A stretch of 32,524 nt of DNA from positions 1 to 32,524 of the forward strand of contig NZ_JAUMZV010000024.1 in the NCBI RefSeq assembly GCF_030527935.1. The letters run 5' to 3'. The translations under genes and the position numbers were made by a program. This DNA comes from Kingella sp. (in: b-proteobacteria) (GTDB lineage: Bacteria > Pseudomonadota > Gammaproteobacteria > Burkholderiales > Neisseriaceae). Of the stretch, positions 21,813 through 30,662 are shown one piece after another (position 1 is the stretch's first letter; each line of letters starts with the position of its first letter). The notes beneath the pieces are model-generated. The model did not search any database. It was not told where the DNA came from and saw nothing but the letters and a program-made list of their open reading frames with translations.

Positions 21813-22698
21813 TCAGGCTGCCATTTGCGCGCTCATAAAGTCTATAAGGCTGCGCACTTTGGCTTTCATGTATTGGCGATTAACGTAAACGGCGTAGAAC
21901 GATGGGTTGTTCATCGGGCATTCGGGCAGCAGGCGGATGAGTTTGCCTGTGGTGATGTCGTCGTCGGCGAGCCATGCGGGCATATAGCCGATGCCAACGT
22001 GGGCACGGATGAGCGCGGCGACCATTTGGGTGTGGTTGCTGCGCATTTTGCTGCCTTGAAAGGCGAGTGTGGTGGGCTTGCCTTGGTATTCGGTGGTCAT
22101 GTTGGATAAATCTACATTAGGTGGGCAGGATGGCTTGGTGTTGGGCTAGGTCTTTTGGGGTGTGGGGTGTGCCGTGTTGGGCGAGATAGGTGGGGGTGGC
22201 GACAAGGTAGAAGGGGATGTTGCCGAGCCGTTTGGCGATGATGTTTTCGGCCAGGCTGTCGGATAGGCGCAGGGCAAGGTCTTCGCCGTTGCTGTTTAAA
22301 TCTACATGGCGGTTGGATAGGGTGAGTTCTACTTCTACATCGGGATAGCGGGCTTGGTAGGCGGCGAGCATGCGGGCGAATTTGTCGCAGGCGAACCAGA
22401 CGGGGGCGGCGATGCGCAGCGTGCCTTGGGGGTGGTCTGCGCCTGCGCTGGCGGTTTCGGCGGCTTGGGCGAGCAGTTCTAACGCGCTTTGGCAGTCGCG
22501 GTAGTAGGCATCGCCTTGGTCGGTGAGTTTCAGGCTGCGGTTGTTGCGATAAAGGAGCTGTGCACCGATGGTTTTTTCTAGGTGGGAGACGTGTTTGCTT
22601 GCCATGGGGATAGAGATGTCTAGAAGGTCGGCGGCGCGAGTGAAGCTGCCGCTTTGTACGACTTGGCAAAAGACTTTCATGCTGAGTAGGGTGTCCAT
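21813..22698 (-). pseudogene. LysR-type regulator gene with a single frameshift
   Basis: The N-terminal frame (ATG 22698) has the LysR helix-turn-helix: MKVFCQVVQSGSFTRAADLLD and MASKHVSHLEKTIGAQLLYR. It runs into the effector domain (GTLRIAAPVWFA, ATPTYLAQHG) and stops at 22117 after HQAILPT. The adjacent frame continues as PNVDLSNMTTEYQG to a normal LysR C-terminus at 21813. Removing one C from the CCC run at about 22122-22125 restores a protein of about 294 residues. It is either a pseudogene or an off-phase state of a short homopolymer. The nearest groups are CrgA-like regulators; target unknown. Confidence 0.8.
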
Positions 22699-22928
22699 GG
22701 TGGGGCTTTCTGTGGAGTTTGGGGGATTTCAGGCTGCCTTTTGGGGTGGGGTTATGGCATGGGTAAAAGGCAGCCTGAAAATGGGTAGGTTAAACGTATG
22801 GGCAAGCAGTAGGGTGGTGGCGGTTTGCTGATGGCGTGGCGATGTTGGTTGGCAATCACGTTGCGCTTGTTGGCAACCGTGTCGGCGAGCCGCCTACGCT
22901 CCATTTAGGCAGCCTGAAATCGTGTGAG

Positions 22929-22962
22929 AAATGGTGGACGCTACACGGGGTGCAGGGGTAGC
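22929..22962 (+). repeat. Left part of a GGTGCAGGGG repeat, split by a MITE
   Basis: GAAATGGTGGACGCTACACGG and GGTGCAGGGG match the start of the repeat at 30391-30470. The rest resumes at 23124 after the inserted MITE. The gene-free stretch 22699-23290 holds this, the MITE, DUS copies and a GTCGGCGAGCCGCC palindrome half near 22880. Confidence 0.5.
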
Positions 22963-23123
22963 GGGGCTATTTATATTTGGTATTGCGGCGGCTTTTGCGC
23001 CATAAAACAGCCTCTGCTGCGTTGTCAATCCTCGCAAGGTGTTCAACCTTGCTGCGGTTTGCGCCTTGCATAGTCTGCTTTCTGGCACAAAATCCATCTC
23101 GCAAACCCAATATAAACAGCCCC
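22963..23123. repeat. 161-bp MITE inserted in another repeat
   Basis: The ends GGGGCTATTTATATT and AATATAAACAGCCCC are near-inverse. The core (CTCTGCTGCGTTGTCAATCCTCGCAAGG, CCTTGCTGCG..TTGCGCCTTG, read in pieces) matches the MITEs at 702, 4452 and 26415, while its ends differ. Confidence 0.65.
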
Positions 23124-23170
23124 TTCCCCTGCTCGTGGTAGGCGGCGAAACGCCTGCTCTGGCAAAAGAT
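23124..23170 (+). repeat. Right part of the split GGTGCAGGGG repeat
   Basis: CCCCTGCTCGTGGTAGGCGG and CGAAACGCCTGCTCTGGC, ending in AAAAGAT, match the right part of the intact copies at 30391 (plus) and 26204 (minus). Confidence 0.55.
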
Positions 23171-23290
23171 TGGTCTATTCAAAGGCAGCCTGAAAGTGGG
23201 AAAGAATAGGGCGGGGGTGGCTTGCCAAAATGTTGCTATTGTGGGCAAGCGAGCCGCCCACCCACCCTACGTCTATCTATTTCAGGCTGC

Positions 23291-25003
23291 CTACGCCGCT
23301 TCCCAATAATCCACATAAAGCTGCAATTCGGTATTGCCGCGCCATTCGTTTACTGTGGGGCGGTACACCACGCGGATGTCGCGCGGCAGGGTGTCTTCGC
23401 ATCGCCAAAACATGGCTTCAAATTCTTGCCCTTCTTTGGCGAGCCATGCTTTGGTGTGTTTTTTGTCTGCGCCCATGCTTTGCTGGCGGATAACTTGAAA
23501 CGTGTCGGCGAAGCTGGGCGGTGGGAAGCCTTGCCCCCAAATTTGCGCGTTGATGAGCTGGGCGTTGGCTAGGGTGATGTCGCTGGCTTTCAGGCTGCCA
23601 TCGGTTAGGTAGGTTTGCGAGAGTGTGTCTTCGTTGACTTGGCTGCGCACGATGTCTTCAAACAATTCGCCAAAGGTTTTCAGGCTGCCTTGGCGCAGCG
23701 TGAGCCCTGCTGCCATGGCGTGTCCGCCAAATTTGATGATGATGCCGGGGGCGCGTTTGGAGATGGCATCCAGCACGTCGCGCAGATGCACGCCTGCGAT
23801 GCTGCGCCCCGAGCCGCGATAGTTGCCGCCGTCGTCGGGGGCGAACACAAACACGGGACGGTAAAATTTTTCTTTCAAACGGCTGGCAACAATGCCCACC
23901 ACGCCTTGATGAAAGCTGTCGCGGTACATGCACAGCGTGGTTTGCTCGCGGGGCAACGCGCTGGGGCATTCGGCGAGAATGTCGGTGAGCATTTCTTGTT
24001 CAATTTCTTGGCGCGTTTGGTTGAGTTCGTTGAGTTCGCTGGCCATGTTTTCGGCTTCGTTCAGGCTGCCTGAAAGCAGGCAGGCGATGCCGATGGACAT
24101 ATCGTCCAGCCGTCCTGCGGCGTTGATGCGCGGGGCGATTTTGTAGCCAAAGTCAAACGGCTGCGCTTTTTGCGCGCTGCATCGGGCGGTTTGGAATAGG
24201 GCGCGGATGCCGTGGCTCATTTTGCCTGCGCGGATGCGTTTTAAGCCTTGCGATACGAGAATGCGGTTGTTGTGGTCCAGCGGCACGACATCGGCGACTG
24301 TGCCGAGTGCCACAAGGTCTAATAATTCGTCTAATTTGGGCTCGGCGATGGCAGGGCAGCCTGAAAAGTAATCCCGCGTGCGCAATTCGGCACGCAGCGC
24401 AATCAACACATAAAAAATCACGCCCACGCCTGCCATGCTTTTGCTGGGAAAGGCGCAGCCGCGCTGGTTGGGGTTCACAATAATGCAATCGGGAATCACG
24501 CTGCCTGCGATGTGGTGGTCGGTAACGATAACGTCCAACCCCAGCGATTGGGCGCGGGCCACGCCTTCTGCGCTGCTGATGCCGTTGTCCACGGTAACGA
24601 TTAAATCTGCGCCTTTGGCGTGGGCGATATTCGCCAGCTCGGGGGTAAGCCCGTAGCCGTGTTCAAAGCGGTTGGGCACAAAAAAATCTACCGCCGCGCC
24701 CATGCTCGCCAGCCCTTTTATAGCAACGCTGCACGCGGTTGCGCCGTCGGCATCGTAGTCGGCAATAATCAGGATTTTTTGCTGCGATTGGATGGCATCG
24801 GCTAGGCGGCTGGCGGCGGCAGTGCAGTTGGTGAGCTGGGTGTAGGGGATAAGCTGTTTCAGGCTGTCGTTGAGTTCGCTGCTGTCGGCAACGTTGCGCG
24901 CAGCGTAAAGCTGGGCGATGAGCGGGTTTGCGCCTGCGGCTTGCAGGGCGGATTGAAGCTGGGGATTGATGGGACGGGTGGCGATGCGTTTGGTGTGGGA
25001 CAT
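23291..25003 (-). CDS. recJ: Single-stranded-DNA-specific exonuclease RecJ
   Basis: ATG at 25003 (MSHTKRIATRPINPQLQ) is chosen over a TTG 9 nt upstream; the product is 570 residues. DHH-family motifs are clear: LIIADYDADGATACSVA, TVDNGISSAEG and VIVTDHHIAG. The DHHA1 motif follows, IIIKFGGHAMAAGLTL, then the C-terminal OB-fold and tail. RecJ degrades 5' ends of single-stranded DNA in recombination and repair. It is close to neisserial RecJ by sequence memory. Several DUS copies inside the gene add short peptides such as FSGC and GSLK. Its 5' end is near galU, divergent, with a DUS at 25040-25053. Confidence 0.96.
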   Translation of the reverse strand: MSHTKRIATRPINPQLQSALQAAGANPLIAQLYAARNVADSSELNDSLKQLIPYTQLTNCTAAASRLADAIQSQQKILIIADYDADGATACSVAIKGLASMGAAVDFFVPNRFEHGYGLTPELANIAHAKGADLIVTVDNGISSAEGVARAQSLGLDVIVTDHHIAGSVIPDCIIVNPNQRGCAFPSKSMAGVGVIFYVLIALRAELRTRDYFSGCPAIAEPKLDELLDLVALGTVADVVPLDHNNRILVSQGLKRIRAGKMSHGIRALFQTARCSAQKAQPFDFGYKIAPRINAAGRLDDMSIGIACLLSGSLNEAENMASELNELNQTRQEIEQEMLTDILAECPSALPREQTTLCMYRDSFHQGVVGIVASRLKEKFYRPVFVFAPDDGGNYRGSGRSIAGVHLRDVLDAISKRAPGIIIKFGGHAMAAGLTLRQGSLKTFGELFEDIVRSQVNEDTLSQTYLTDGSLKASDITLANAQLINAQIWGQGFPPPSFADTFQVIRQQSMGADKKHTKAWLAKEGQEFEAMFWRCEDTLPRDIRVVYRPTVNEWRGNTELQLYVDYWEAA

Positions 25004-25084
25004 GGTGGGCAATCAAAAAGAAGCAGCCGTTTTCAGATTTCAGGCTGCCTGAAAGGGGGAGAATAATCGTTGACGTTATTTTAC

Positions 25085-25113
25085 CTGACAGCACCAAGGC
25101 GTGTCGCTATAAT
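25085..25113 (+). promoter_or_regulatory. Sigma70 promoter of galU
   Basis: CTGACA (25085-25090), a 17-nt spacer and a perfect TATAAT (25108-25113), 37 nt before the ATG. Confidence 0.8.
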
Positions 25114-25150
25114 TGCCCGCGTTATTTTGTGTAAAGACAAAGGAGTAAAC

Positions 25151-26041
25151 ATGGCTACTACACCCTTCCCCCGCATTCGCAAAGTGGTTTTCCCCGTGGC
25201 AGGCATGGGCACACGCTTTTTGCCCGCCACCAAAGCCAATCCCAAAGAAATGCTGCCGATTGTGGACAAACCGTTGATTCAATACGCTGTGGAAGAAGCG
25301 ATTGAAGCAGGCTGCGATGAGATTATTTTTGTAACAGGGCGCAGCAAACGCAGCATAGAAGACCATTTTGACAAAGCCTACGAGCTGGAAACCGAACTCG
25401 CCCTGCGCGATAAAATGGCATTATTAACCCAAGTGCAAAACATTTTGCCCGCCAACGTGAGCTGCTTCTACACGCGCCAAGCCGAAGCCTTGGGGCTGGG
25501 ACACGCCGTGTTGTGCGCCCTGCCTGCGGTGGGCAATGAGCCATTTGCCGTGATTTTGGCGGATGATTTGATTGATGCACCGCGCGGCGCGATTGCGCAA
25601 ATGATTGATGTGTACAACCAAACAGGCAGCAGCGTCATCGGCGTGCAAACGATTGACCATTCGCAAACCCAATCCTACGGCATGGTGGAAACCAACGCAT
25701 GGCAGCAATACCAACGCATTCACAGCATTGTAGAAAAACCCAAGCCCGAACACACCGAGTCCAACCTGGCCGTGGTGGGGCGATATGTGCTGACCCCGCG
25801 CATTTTCCAACTGCTGCAAACCATTGGACGCGGTGCAGGCGGCGAAATCCAGCTTACCGATGCCATCGCCAAGCTGGTGGAATACGAACCCGTGCTCGCC
25901 CATGCCTTTGACGGCAAACGCTACGACTGCGGCAGCAAAATCGGCTATCTGGAAGCCACGCTGGCGTATGGCTTGAAACACCCCGAAACAGGCGCGGCGT
26001 TTAAAGAACTGCTGCAACGCTATGCGGCGGAAAATGCCTAA
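25151..26041 (+). CDS. galU: UTP-glucose-1-phosphate uridylyltransferase
   Basis: ATG at 25151 follows AAGGAGTAAAC, a near-ideal ribosome site. The product is 296 residues. Motifs: KVVFPVAGMGTRFLPATKANPKEML (nucleotide binding, in two parts), VDKPLIQYAVEEAI, EALGLGHAV and the metal-binding FAVILADDLID; GGEIQLTDAI is near the C-terminus. It makes UDP-glucose for lipooligosaccharide and other glycans in the cytoplasm, so it would supply the LgtF-like enzyme encoded at 9999. It is monocistronic. Confidence 0.97.
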   Translation: MATTPFPRIRKVVFPVAGMGTRFLPATKANPKEMLPIVDKPLIQYAVEEAIEAGCDEIIFVTGRSKRSIEDHFDKAYELETELALRDKMALLTQVQNILPANVSCFYTRQAEALGLGHAVLCALPAVGNEPFAVILADDLIDAPRGAIAQMIDVYNQTGSSVIGVQTIDHSQTQSYGMVETNAWQQYQRIHSIVEKPKPEHTESNLAVVGRYVLTPRIFQLLQTIGRGAGGEIQLTDAIAKLVEYEPVLAHAFDGKRYDCGSKIGYLEATLAYGLKHPETGAAFKELLQRYAAENA

Positions 26042-26203
26042 AACGCCTAGCCCAATGGCGACTTAACGCGGCATTCCTGAATGCCCGCCCAGAGAGAATA
26101 GGCAGCCTGAGAATGAGTTTTGCCATGCGGTTTTGGCTTCACCGAAACGCGCTGCGCTCATTTCCAGGCTGTCTTTGAATTAAAACTAATCGAATTAAAA
26201 CTA

Positions 26204-26280
26204 ATCTTTTGCCAGAGCAGGCGTTTCGCCGCCTACCACGAGCAGGGGCAAGCCCCTGCACCCCGCGCAGCAGCAACCAT
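26204..26280 (-). repeat. GGTGCAGGGG repeat, intact copy on minus
   Basis: Read on minus it runs from GTTGCTGCTGCGCGGGGTGC through GGGGCTTGCCCCTGCTCGTG to AAAAGAT. It matches 30391-30470 and the split copy at 22929/23124. The gene-free stretch 26042-26716 also holds a TCACCGAAACGCGCTGCGCT repeat, a palindrome and a MITE. Confidence 0.6.
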
Positions 26281-26318
26281 TTATTGCATGATTTCAGGCT
26301 GAAACCTTTGCAAAACCT

Positions 26319-26414
26319 GTAACCGATGGAGCGTCGGCGGCTCGCCGACATCTTGGCAAATCATAATGCGCTGTTTAATAAATGTTGGCGACGAGCCGTC
26401 GCCGCTCCATTTTA
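26319..26414. repeat. GGAGCG palindromic repeat, copy 1 (interrupted at its right edge by a MITE)
   Basis: GGAGCGTCGGCGGCTCGCCG and its imperfect complement ending GCCGCTCC form a long dyad around TTGGCAAATCA. The copy at 32321-32413 is the same repeat without the MITE. Confidence 0.7.
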
Positions 26415-26574
26415 GAACCTGTATTCACTATTTCCATAGGCAGATTTTATGAAATAAAAGCGCGGATACAAGGCAAAAAGCGCAGTAAGGTTGGACACCT
26501 TGCGAGCATTTTTAACGCAGTAGCCACGTTTTTAGGGCATAAAAGATGTCTATGGAAATAGTGAATACAGGTTC
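26415..26574. repeat. 160-bp MITE, copy 2, TTA target duplication
   Basis: The ends GAACCTGTATTCACTATTTC and its complement are flanked by TTA (26412-26414, 26575-26577). The orientation is opposite to the copy at 702-861. The sequence CCGCTCCATTTTAGGTTTCA at about 32402-32421 is the matching empty site. Confidence 0.85.
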
Positions 26575-26716
26575 TTAGGTTTCAGGCTGTCATTGGTGGT
26601 TTTGCAAAGGTTTCAGGCTGCTTACGGGCAAAGCAAACAAACGCAACCCAAAACCACAAACCCCACCGCCCCCATTAAGGCAGCCTGAAAACACCCCCCC
26701 ACCCGAAAGCCCACCC

Positions 26717-27421
26717 ATGCCCCACATCGCCCTAATCCCCGCCGCAGGCATCGGCAGCCGCTACGGCGCAGCCCAGCCCAAACAATACGCCCCCCTGCTC
26801 GGCATCCCCATGCTGCAACACACGCTCAACCTATTCGCCGCCAACCCCCGCATCGCCCACATCGCCATCATCATCTCCCCAGCCGACCCATGGTTCGCCC
26901 ACACCATCACCCTACCGCCCCATGCCAGCGTTCACCCACAAGGCGGCGACACCCGCGCCCAAAGCATTGCCAACGGCATCGCCCACCTGCTCGCCCAACA
27001 CATCATCCAACCCAGCGACACCCTACTCGTACACGATGCCGCCCGCTGCTGCCTGCCCCAAAGCGCACTCAACCGCCTGCTGGATGCCCTAGACACCCAC
27101 CCCCACGCCCAACAACACGGCGCACTGCTCGCCATCCCCGTCGCCGACACCCTAAAACGCCAAGCCGCCCACCACCCCCACAGCGCACACACACTCCCAC
27201 GAGACGGCATCTGGCAAGCCCAAACCCCACAAGCCTTTCAGGCAGCCCTACTGCACCGCGCCTTAAGCCAAAGCAACCTGGCCCAAATCACCGACGACGC
27301 ATCCGCCGTAGAACAACTCGGCTTGCAACCCCTGCTGGTAACAGGCGACAGCCGCAACATCAAACTAACCCGCCCCGACGATGCCCCCCTTGCCGAATAT
27401 TTCCTGCAACAGGCAGCCTGA
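26717..27421 (+). CDS. ispD: 2-C-methyl-D-erythritol 4-phosphate cytidylyltransferase
   Basis: The product is 234 residues. The N-terminal signature ALIPAAGIGSRYG is followed by QPKQYAPLLGIPML. VLVHDAARCCLP-type sequence appears as LLVHDAARCC, and WQAQTPQAFQAALL and ITDDASAVEQLG complete the IspD pattern. It couples MEP with CTP in the non-mevalonate isoprenoid pathway. ATG at 26717 fits the family start; the ribosome site is weak. A DUS overlaps the stop codon region. ispF is not next to it within the window. Confidence 0.95.
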   Translation: MPHIALIPAAGIGSRYGAAQPKQYAPLLGIPMLQHTLNLFAANPRIAHIAIIISPADPWFAHTITLPPHASVHPQGGDTRAQSIANGIAHLLAQHIIQPSDTLLVHDAARCCLPQSALNRLLDALDTHPHAQQHGALLAIPVADTLKRQAAHHPHSAHTLPRDGIWQAQTPQAFQAALLHRALSQSNLAQITDDASAVEQLGLQPLLVTGDSRNIKLTRPDDAPLAEYFLQQAA

Positions 27422-27719
27422 AAACAGGTAATTGCCTTTTCAGGCTGCCCCAGCCTTTCGCGCAACAGCAAACAGAACATGGCGTATCGCCGCCATACCC
27501 ACTCTTACCCTTGCCGTAGCGCAAACATTTCAGGCTGCCTTCAGGCATCGCAAAGGCAGCCTGAAAAGCACAAACGGTTTTTCAGGCCGCCACAAATGGA
27601 GCGGCGACGGCTCGTCGCCATAAAGCCCCCGCCTTTCACCAACTTTACGCAATCATAACAAACCCCCCGCGCAAAAAAATTTACAATACCGCCCTTTTAA
27701 CCCCCGCGCAAAACACACC

Positions 27720-28058
27720 ATGAAACCCATATTCGCCACGCTCACCATCATCCTGCTCGCCGCCTGCGCCAACGGTTCAGGCAGCCTGAACAGCCCCCAA
27801 ACCACCGCCCAGCGCATAGAAGTCTATCGCAGCGACAATTCCACCCAATGCCACGGCGGCGGCATCAGCCCCGAAGCGATGCAAAGCGAACTGGGCGCAA
27901 TTCCCGTATTCGCCGCCCGCAAAGACCAACTGCGCGGCGTAGCGTTCCCCTCCGTATGCGGCGGCGCAACAGGCAGCATCAACGTGTACACCATCTCGCA
28001 AGACAACCAAGCCGCCGCCGAAAAACTGGGCTTTCGCGTGTTCCAAGCGCAAGAATAA
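27720..28058 (+). CDS. Small lipoprotein of unknown function
   Basis: The product is 112 residues. The signal MKPIFATLTIILLAAC has the lipobox LAAC, so Cys16 is probably lipidated. The mature part has two further cysteines (STQCHGG, PSVCGGA) that may form a disulfide, and is small and globular (IEVYRSDN, GSINVYTISQDN). A DUS overlaps codons just after the lipidated Cys and encodes GSGSLNS. I do not recognise the family. It stands alone before a NIME unit. Confidence 0.75.
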   Translation: MKPIFATLTIILLAACANGSGSLNSPQTTAQRIEVYRSDNSTQCHGGGISPEAMQSELGAIPVFAARKDQLRGVAFPSVCGGATGSINVYTISQDNQAAAEKLGFRVFQAQE

Positions 28059-28121
28059 CGGTAGGCAGCCTGAAATCTTTGCAAAACCTAAAACGAAACA
28101 AGAAATGGTCAATTCTCCGTC

Positions 28122-28218
28122 ATTCCCGCGTAGGCGGGAATCTTGGTGAAATTTTTGCAATGTAGTGTTTTTACATGAGTTTCTTAATATCAAACAAGAT
28201 TCCCGCCTACGCGGGAAT
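28122..28218. repeat. NIME unit with paired dRS3 repeats, copy 2
   Basis: dRS3 repeats at 28122-28141 and 28199-28218, identical to those of the 97-bp unit at 11779, flank a similar spacer (TCTTGGT...CAAACAAG). Confidence 0.85.
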
Positions 28219-28382
28219 GACGGCATTTCTTACTTTCAGGCTGCTGTTAGGGTTTTGCAAAGGTTTCAGCCTGAAAACCAATTTGAGCTTTCAGGCTGCC
28301 TTTAAACGTATCACAAATTGATTTTCAGGCTGCCCAATCCCAGCAGGCAGCCTGAAACCCCAAAAAACCCAAAAGGTCAAAT

Positions 28383-30323
28383 ATGTCGCTCATAGAATGC
28401 ACCAACATCAACCGCTATTTTGGCGAAGGCGAGAACCGCGTCCACGTTCTCAAAAACATCAATCTCTCCATCAAAAAAGGCGATTTTGTCGCCATCATCG
28501 GGCAATCAGGCTCGGGCAAATCCACGCTGATGAACATTCTTGGGCTGCTGGACACGCCCACCGAAGGCACATACAGCATCGCAGGCGTGGAAACGTCCAA
28601 AATGAGCGCGGACGAACTCGCCGCCATGCGCCGCAAACGCTTCGGCTTTATTTTCCAACGTTACAACCTGCTCAGCTCGCTCACCGCGCGGGATAACGTA
28701 GCCCTGCCATCGGTGTATGCAGGGTTGGATTACGCCGAGCGCAGCCAACGCGCCGATATGCTGTTAGACAAACTCGGGCTGCAAGGCAAAGAAAAAAACA
28801 AACCCAGCGAGCTATCAGGCGGGCAACAGCAGCGCGTCTCCATCGCCCGCGCCCTGATGAACGGCGGCGAAATCATCTTCGCCGATGAGCCCACAGGCGC
28901 GCTGGATTCGCACAGCGGCGAAAACGTGATGGAAATTATCCACCAGCTCTACAACGACGGGCACACCATCATCATGGTAACGCACGACCCCAAAATCGCC
29001 GCCCAAGCCAATCGCGTGGTAGAAATCCGCGATGGCGAAATCATCTCCGACACCAGCAAAACCAGCGAAATCCCGCCCAGCGAAGTGGAAGCGATTGCCG
29101 AAAAACGCGGCTGGTCGTTCTACAAAGACCAATTCCAAGAAGCCTGCAAAATGTCGGTGCAAGCCATTGTGGCGCACAAAATGCGCTCGCTGTTGACCAT
29201 GCTCGGCATCATCATCGGCATCGCCGCGGTGGTGTCGGTGGTGGCGTTGGGCAACGGCACGCAGGAAAAAATCCTGAAAGACATCAGCTCTATGGGCACA
29301 AATATGATTAGCATCTTCCCCGGTAAAGGCTTTGGCGACCGCCGCTCGGGCAAAGTGAAAACGCTCACCATTGCCGACAGCAAAGCGATTGCAGGGTTGA
29401 GCTATGTGGAAAGCACCACCCCAGGCAGTTACAGCAGCGGCACATTAACCTACAAAAACATTGACTTAACCGCCAGCGTGGCAGGCGTTGGCGAGCAATA
29501 TTTTGACGTACGCGGGGAAAAAATCGGGCAGGGGCGATTGTTTAACGCGGAAGACGTGAAAGACAACGCGCAAGTGGTGGTGATTGATGAAAACACGCAG
29601 AAAAAGCTGTTTCCCAATGGCGAAAACCCGCTGGGCAAAGTGGTGCTGCTGAAAAAACGCCCGCTCACCGTCATCGGCGTGTTGAAAAAAGACGACAACC
29701 AATTTGAAGCCCCGTCCGACAGCTTGCAGATTTACACGCCCTACACCACGCTGATGAGCCAAATCAGCGGCAATAAATACATCAGCAATATCACGGTGAA
29801 AATTAAGCCCGATGTGGACACGCAAACGGCAGAAAAAGGCATCACCGAGCTGTTGCGCGCGCGGCATGGCACGGAAGATTTCTTTACGCAAAACAGCGAC
29901 AGCATCAAGAAAATGGTGGAAAAAACCACCGGCACGATGACGCTGCTGATTTCGTCTATCGCCGTGATTTCGCTGGTGGTGGGCGGCATTGGCGTGATGA
30001 ACATCATGCTGGTATCCGTTACCGAGCGTACCAAAGAAATCGGCGTGCGCATGGCGATTGGGGCGCGGCAGGTGAATATTTTGCAGCAGTTTTTGATTGA
30101 AGCGATTTTGCTGTGCCTGATTGGCGGCATGATGGGCGTGCTGATTTCGTTTGGCTTGGCTTCGCTGTTTAACAGCGTGGTAACCGATTTTGCGATGTCG
30201 TTTTCCACTGCGTCTATTATCGGCGCGGTGCTGTGCTCCACCATTATCGGCGTGCTGTTTGGCTATATGCCTGCAAAGAATGCGTCCAAGCTCAACCCGA
30301 TTGATGCGCTGGCGCATGATTGA
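28383..30323 (+). CDS. macB: MacB-type ABC transporter (ATPase-permease fusion)
   Basis: The product has 646 residues. The N-terminal ATPase has Walker A GQSGSGKS (40-47), signature LSGGQQQR, Walker B IIFADEPTG and the H-loop VTHDP. Four membrane segments follow: one after KMRSLLTMLGIIIG, then a large periplasmic domain, and three near the C-terminus (LLISSIAVISLVVGGIGVMN, LLCLIGGMMGVLISFGL, ending MPAKNASKLNPIDALAHD). MacB drives tripartite export of macrolides, toxins or outer-membrane-targeted molecules with MacA and TolC. No macA lies upstream here. ATG at 28383 follows AAAAGGTCAAAT. Confidence 0.93.
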   Translation: MSLIECTNINRYFGEGENRVHVLKNINLSIKKGDFVAIIGQSGSGKSTLMNILGLLDTPTEGTYSIAGVETSKMSADELAAMRRKRFGFIFQRYNLLSSLTARDNVALPSVYAGLDYAERSQRADMLLDKLGLQGKEKNKPSELSGGQQQRVSIARALMNGGEIIFADEPTGALDSHSGENVMEIIHQLYNDGHTIIMVTHDPKIAAQANRVVEIRDGEIISDTSKTSEIPPSEVEAIAEKRGWSFYKDQFQEACKMSVQAIVAHKMRSLLTMLGIIIGIAAVVSVVALGNGTQEKILKDISSMGTNMISIFPGKGFGDRRSGKVKTLTIADSKAIAGLSYVESTTPGSYSSGTLTYKNIDLTASVAGVGEQYFDVRGEKIGQGRLFNAEDVKDNAQVVVIDENTQKKLFPNGENPLGKVVLLKKRPLTVIGVLKKDDNQFEAPSDSLQIYTPYTTLMSQISGNKYISNITVKIKPDVDTQTAEKGITELLRARHGTEDFFTQNSDSIKKMVEKTTGTMTLLISSIAVISLVVGGIGVMNIMLVSVTERTKEIGVRMAIGARQVNILQQFLIEAILLCLIGGMMGVLISFGLASLFNSVVTDFAMSFSTASIIGAVLCSTIIGVLFGYMPAKNASKLNPIDALAHD

Positions 30324-30340
30324 TTAAGGTGGCGATGGTT

Positions 30341-30380
30341 AGGCAGCCTGAAAAGCGATTTTGCGTTTTCAGGCTGCCTT
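30341..30380 (+). terminator. DUS inverted-pair terminator after macB
   Basis: AGGCAGCCTGAAAAGCG and CGTTTTCAGGCTGCCT form a hairpin 17 nt beyond the macB stop. Confidence 0.6.
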
Positions 30381-30390
30381 TATGCTGGTA

Positions 30391-30470
30391 GCAATGGTTG
30401 ATGCTGCACGGGGTGCAGGGGCTTGCACCTGCTCGTGGCAGGCGGCGAAACGCCTGCTCTGGCAAAAGAT
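30391..30470 (+). repeat. GGTGCAGGGG repeat, intact copy on plus
   Basis: GGTGCAGGGGCTTGCACCTG, CTCGTGGCAGGCGGCGAAAC and GCCTGCTCTGGCAAAAGAT in series. Same family as 26204 and the split copy at 22929. DUS copies at 30478 and 30517 follow. Confidence 0.6.
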
Positions 30471-30662
30471 GGGCAATAGGCAGCCTGAAACGGAAATAAT
30501 GCGTTTCAGGCTGCCTTTGGCTGTAAACAAAGCAAATAAATTAAGGCAGCCTGCGAAACTAAAACTACCCCACCCCAATGCTAACAAACGTAAATTGCCT
30601 TGCGAACGTCGCCCGCCCGCTTTTACGATGCGCCCTTTTTCAACCGCCCAGAAAGGCAAACC

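Noticed and set aside
22117..22669. 185-codon Arg/Pro-rich frame overlapping the LysR gene
   Set aside because: It is a shifted frame of the LysR coding sequence, which has a clear helix-turn-helix.
29466..30317. 283-codon open frame opposite macB
   Set aside because: Its His/Gln/Arg-rich composition is typical of the antisense of a coding gene. MacB is complete on the plus strand.
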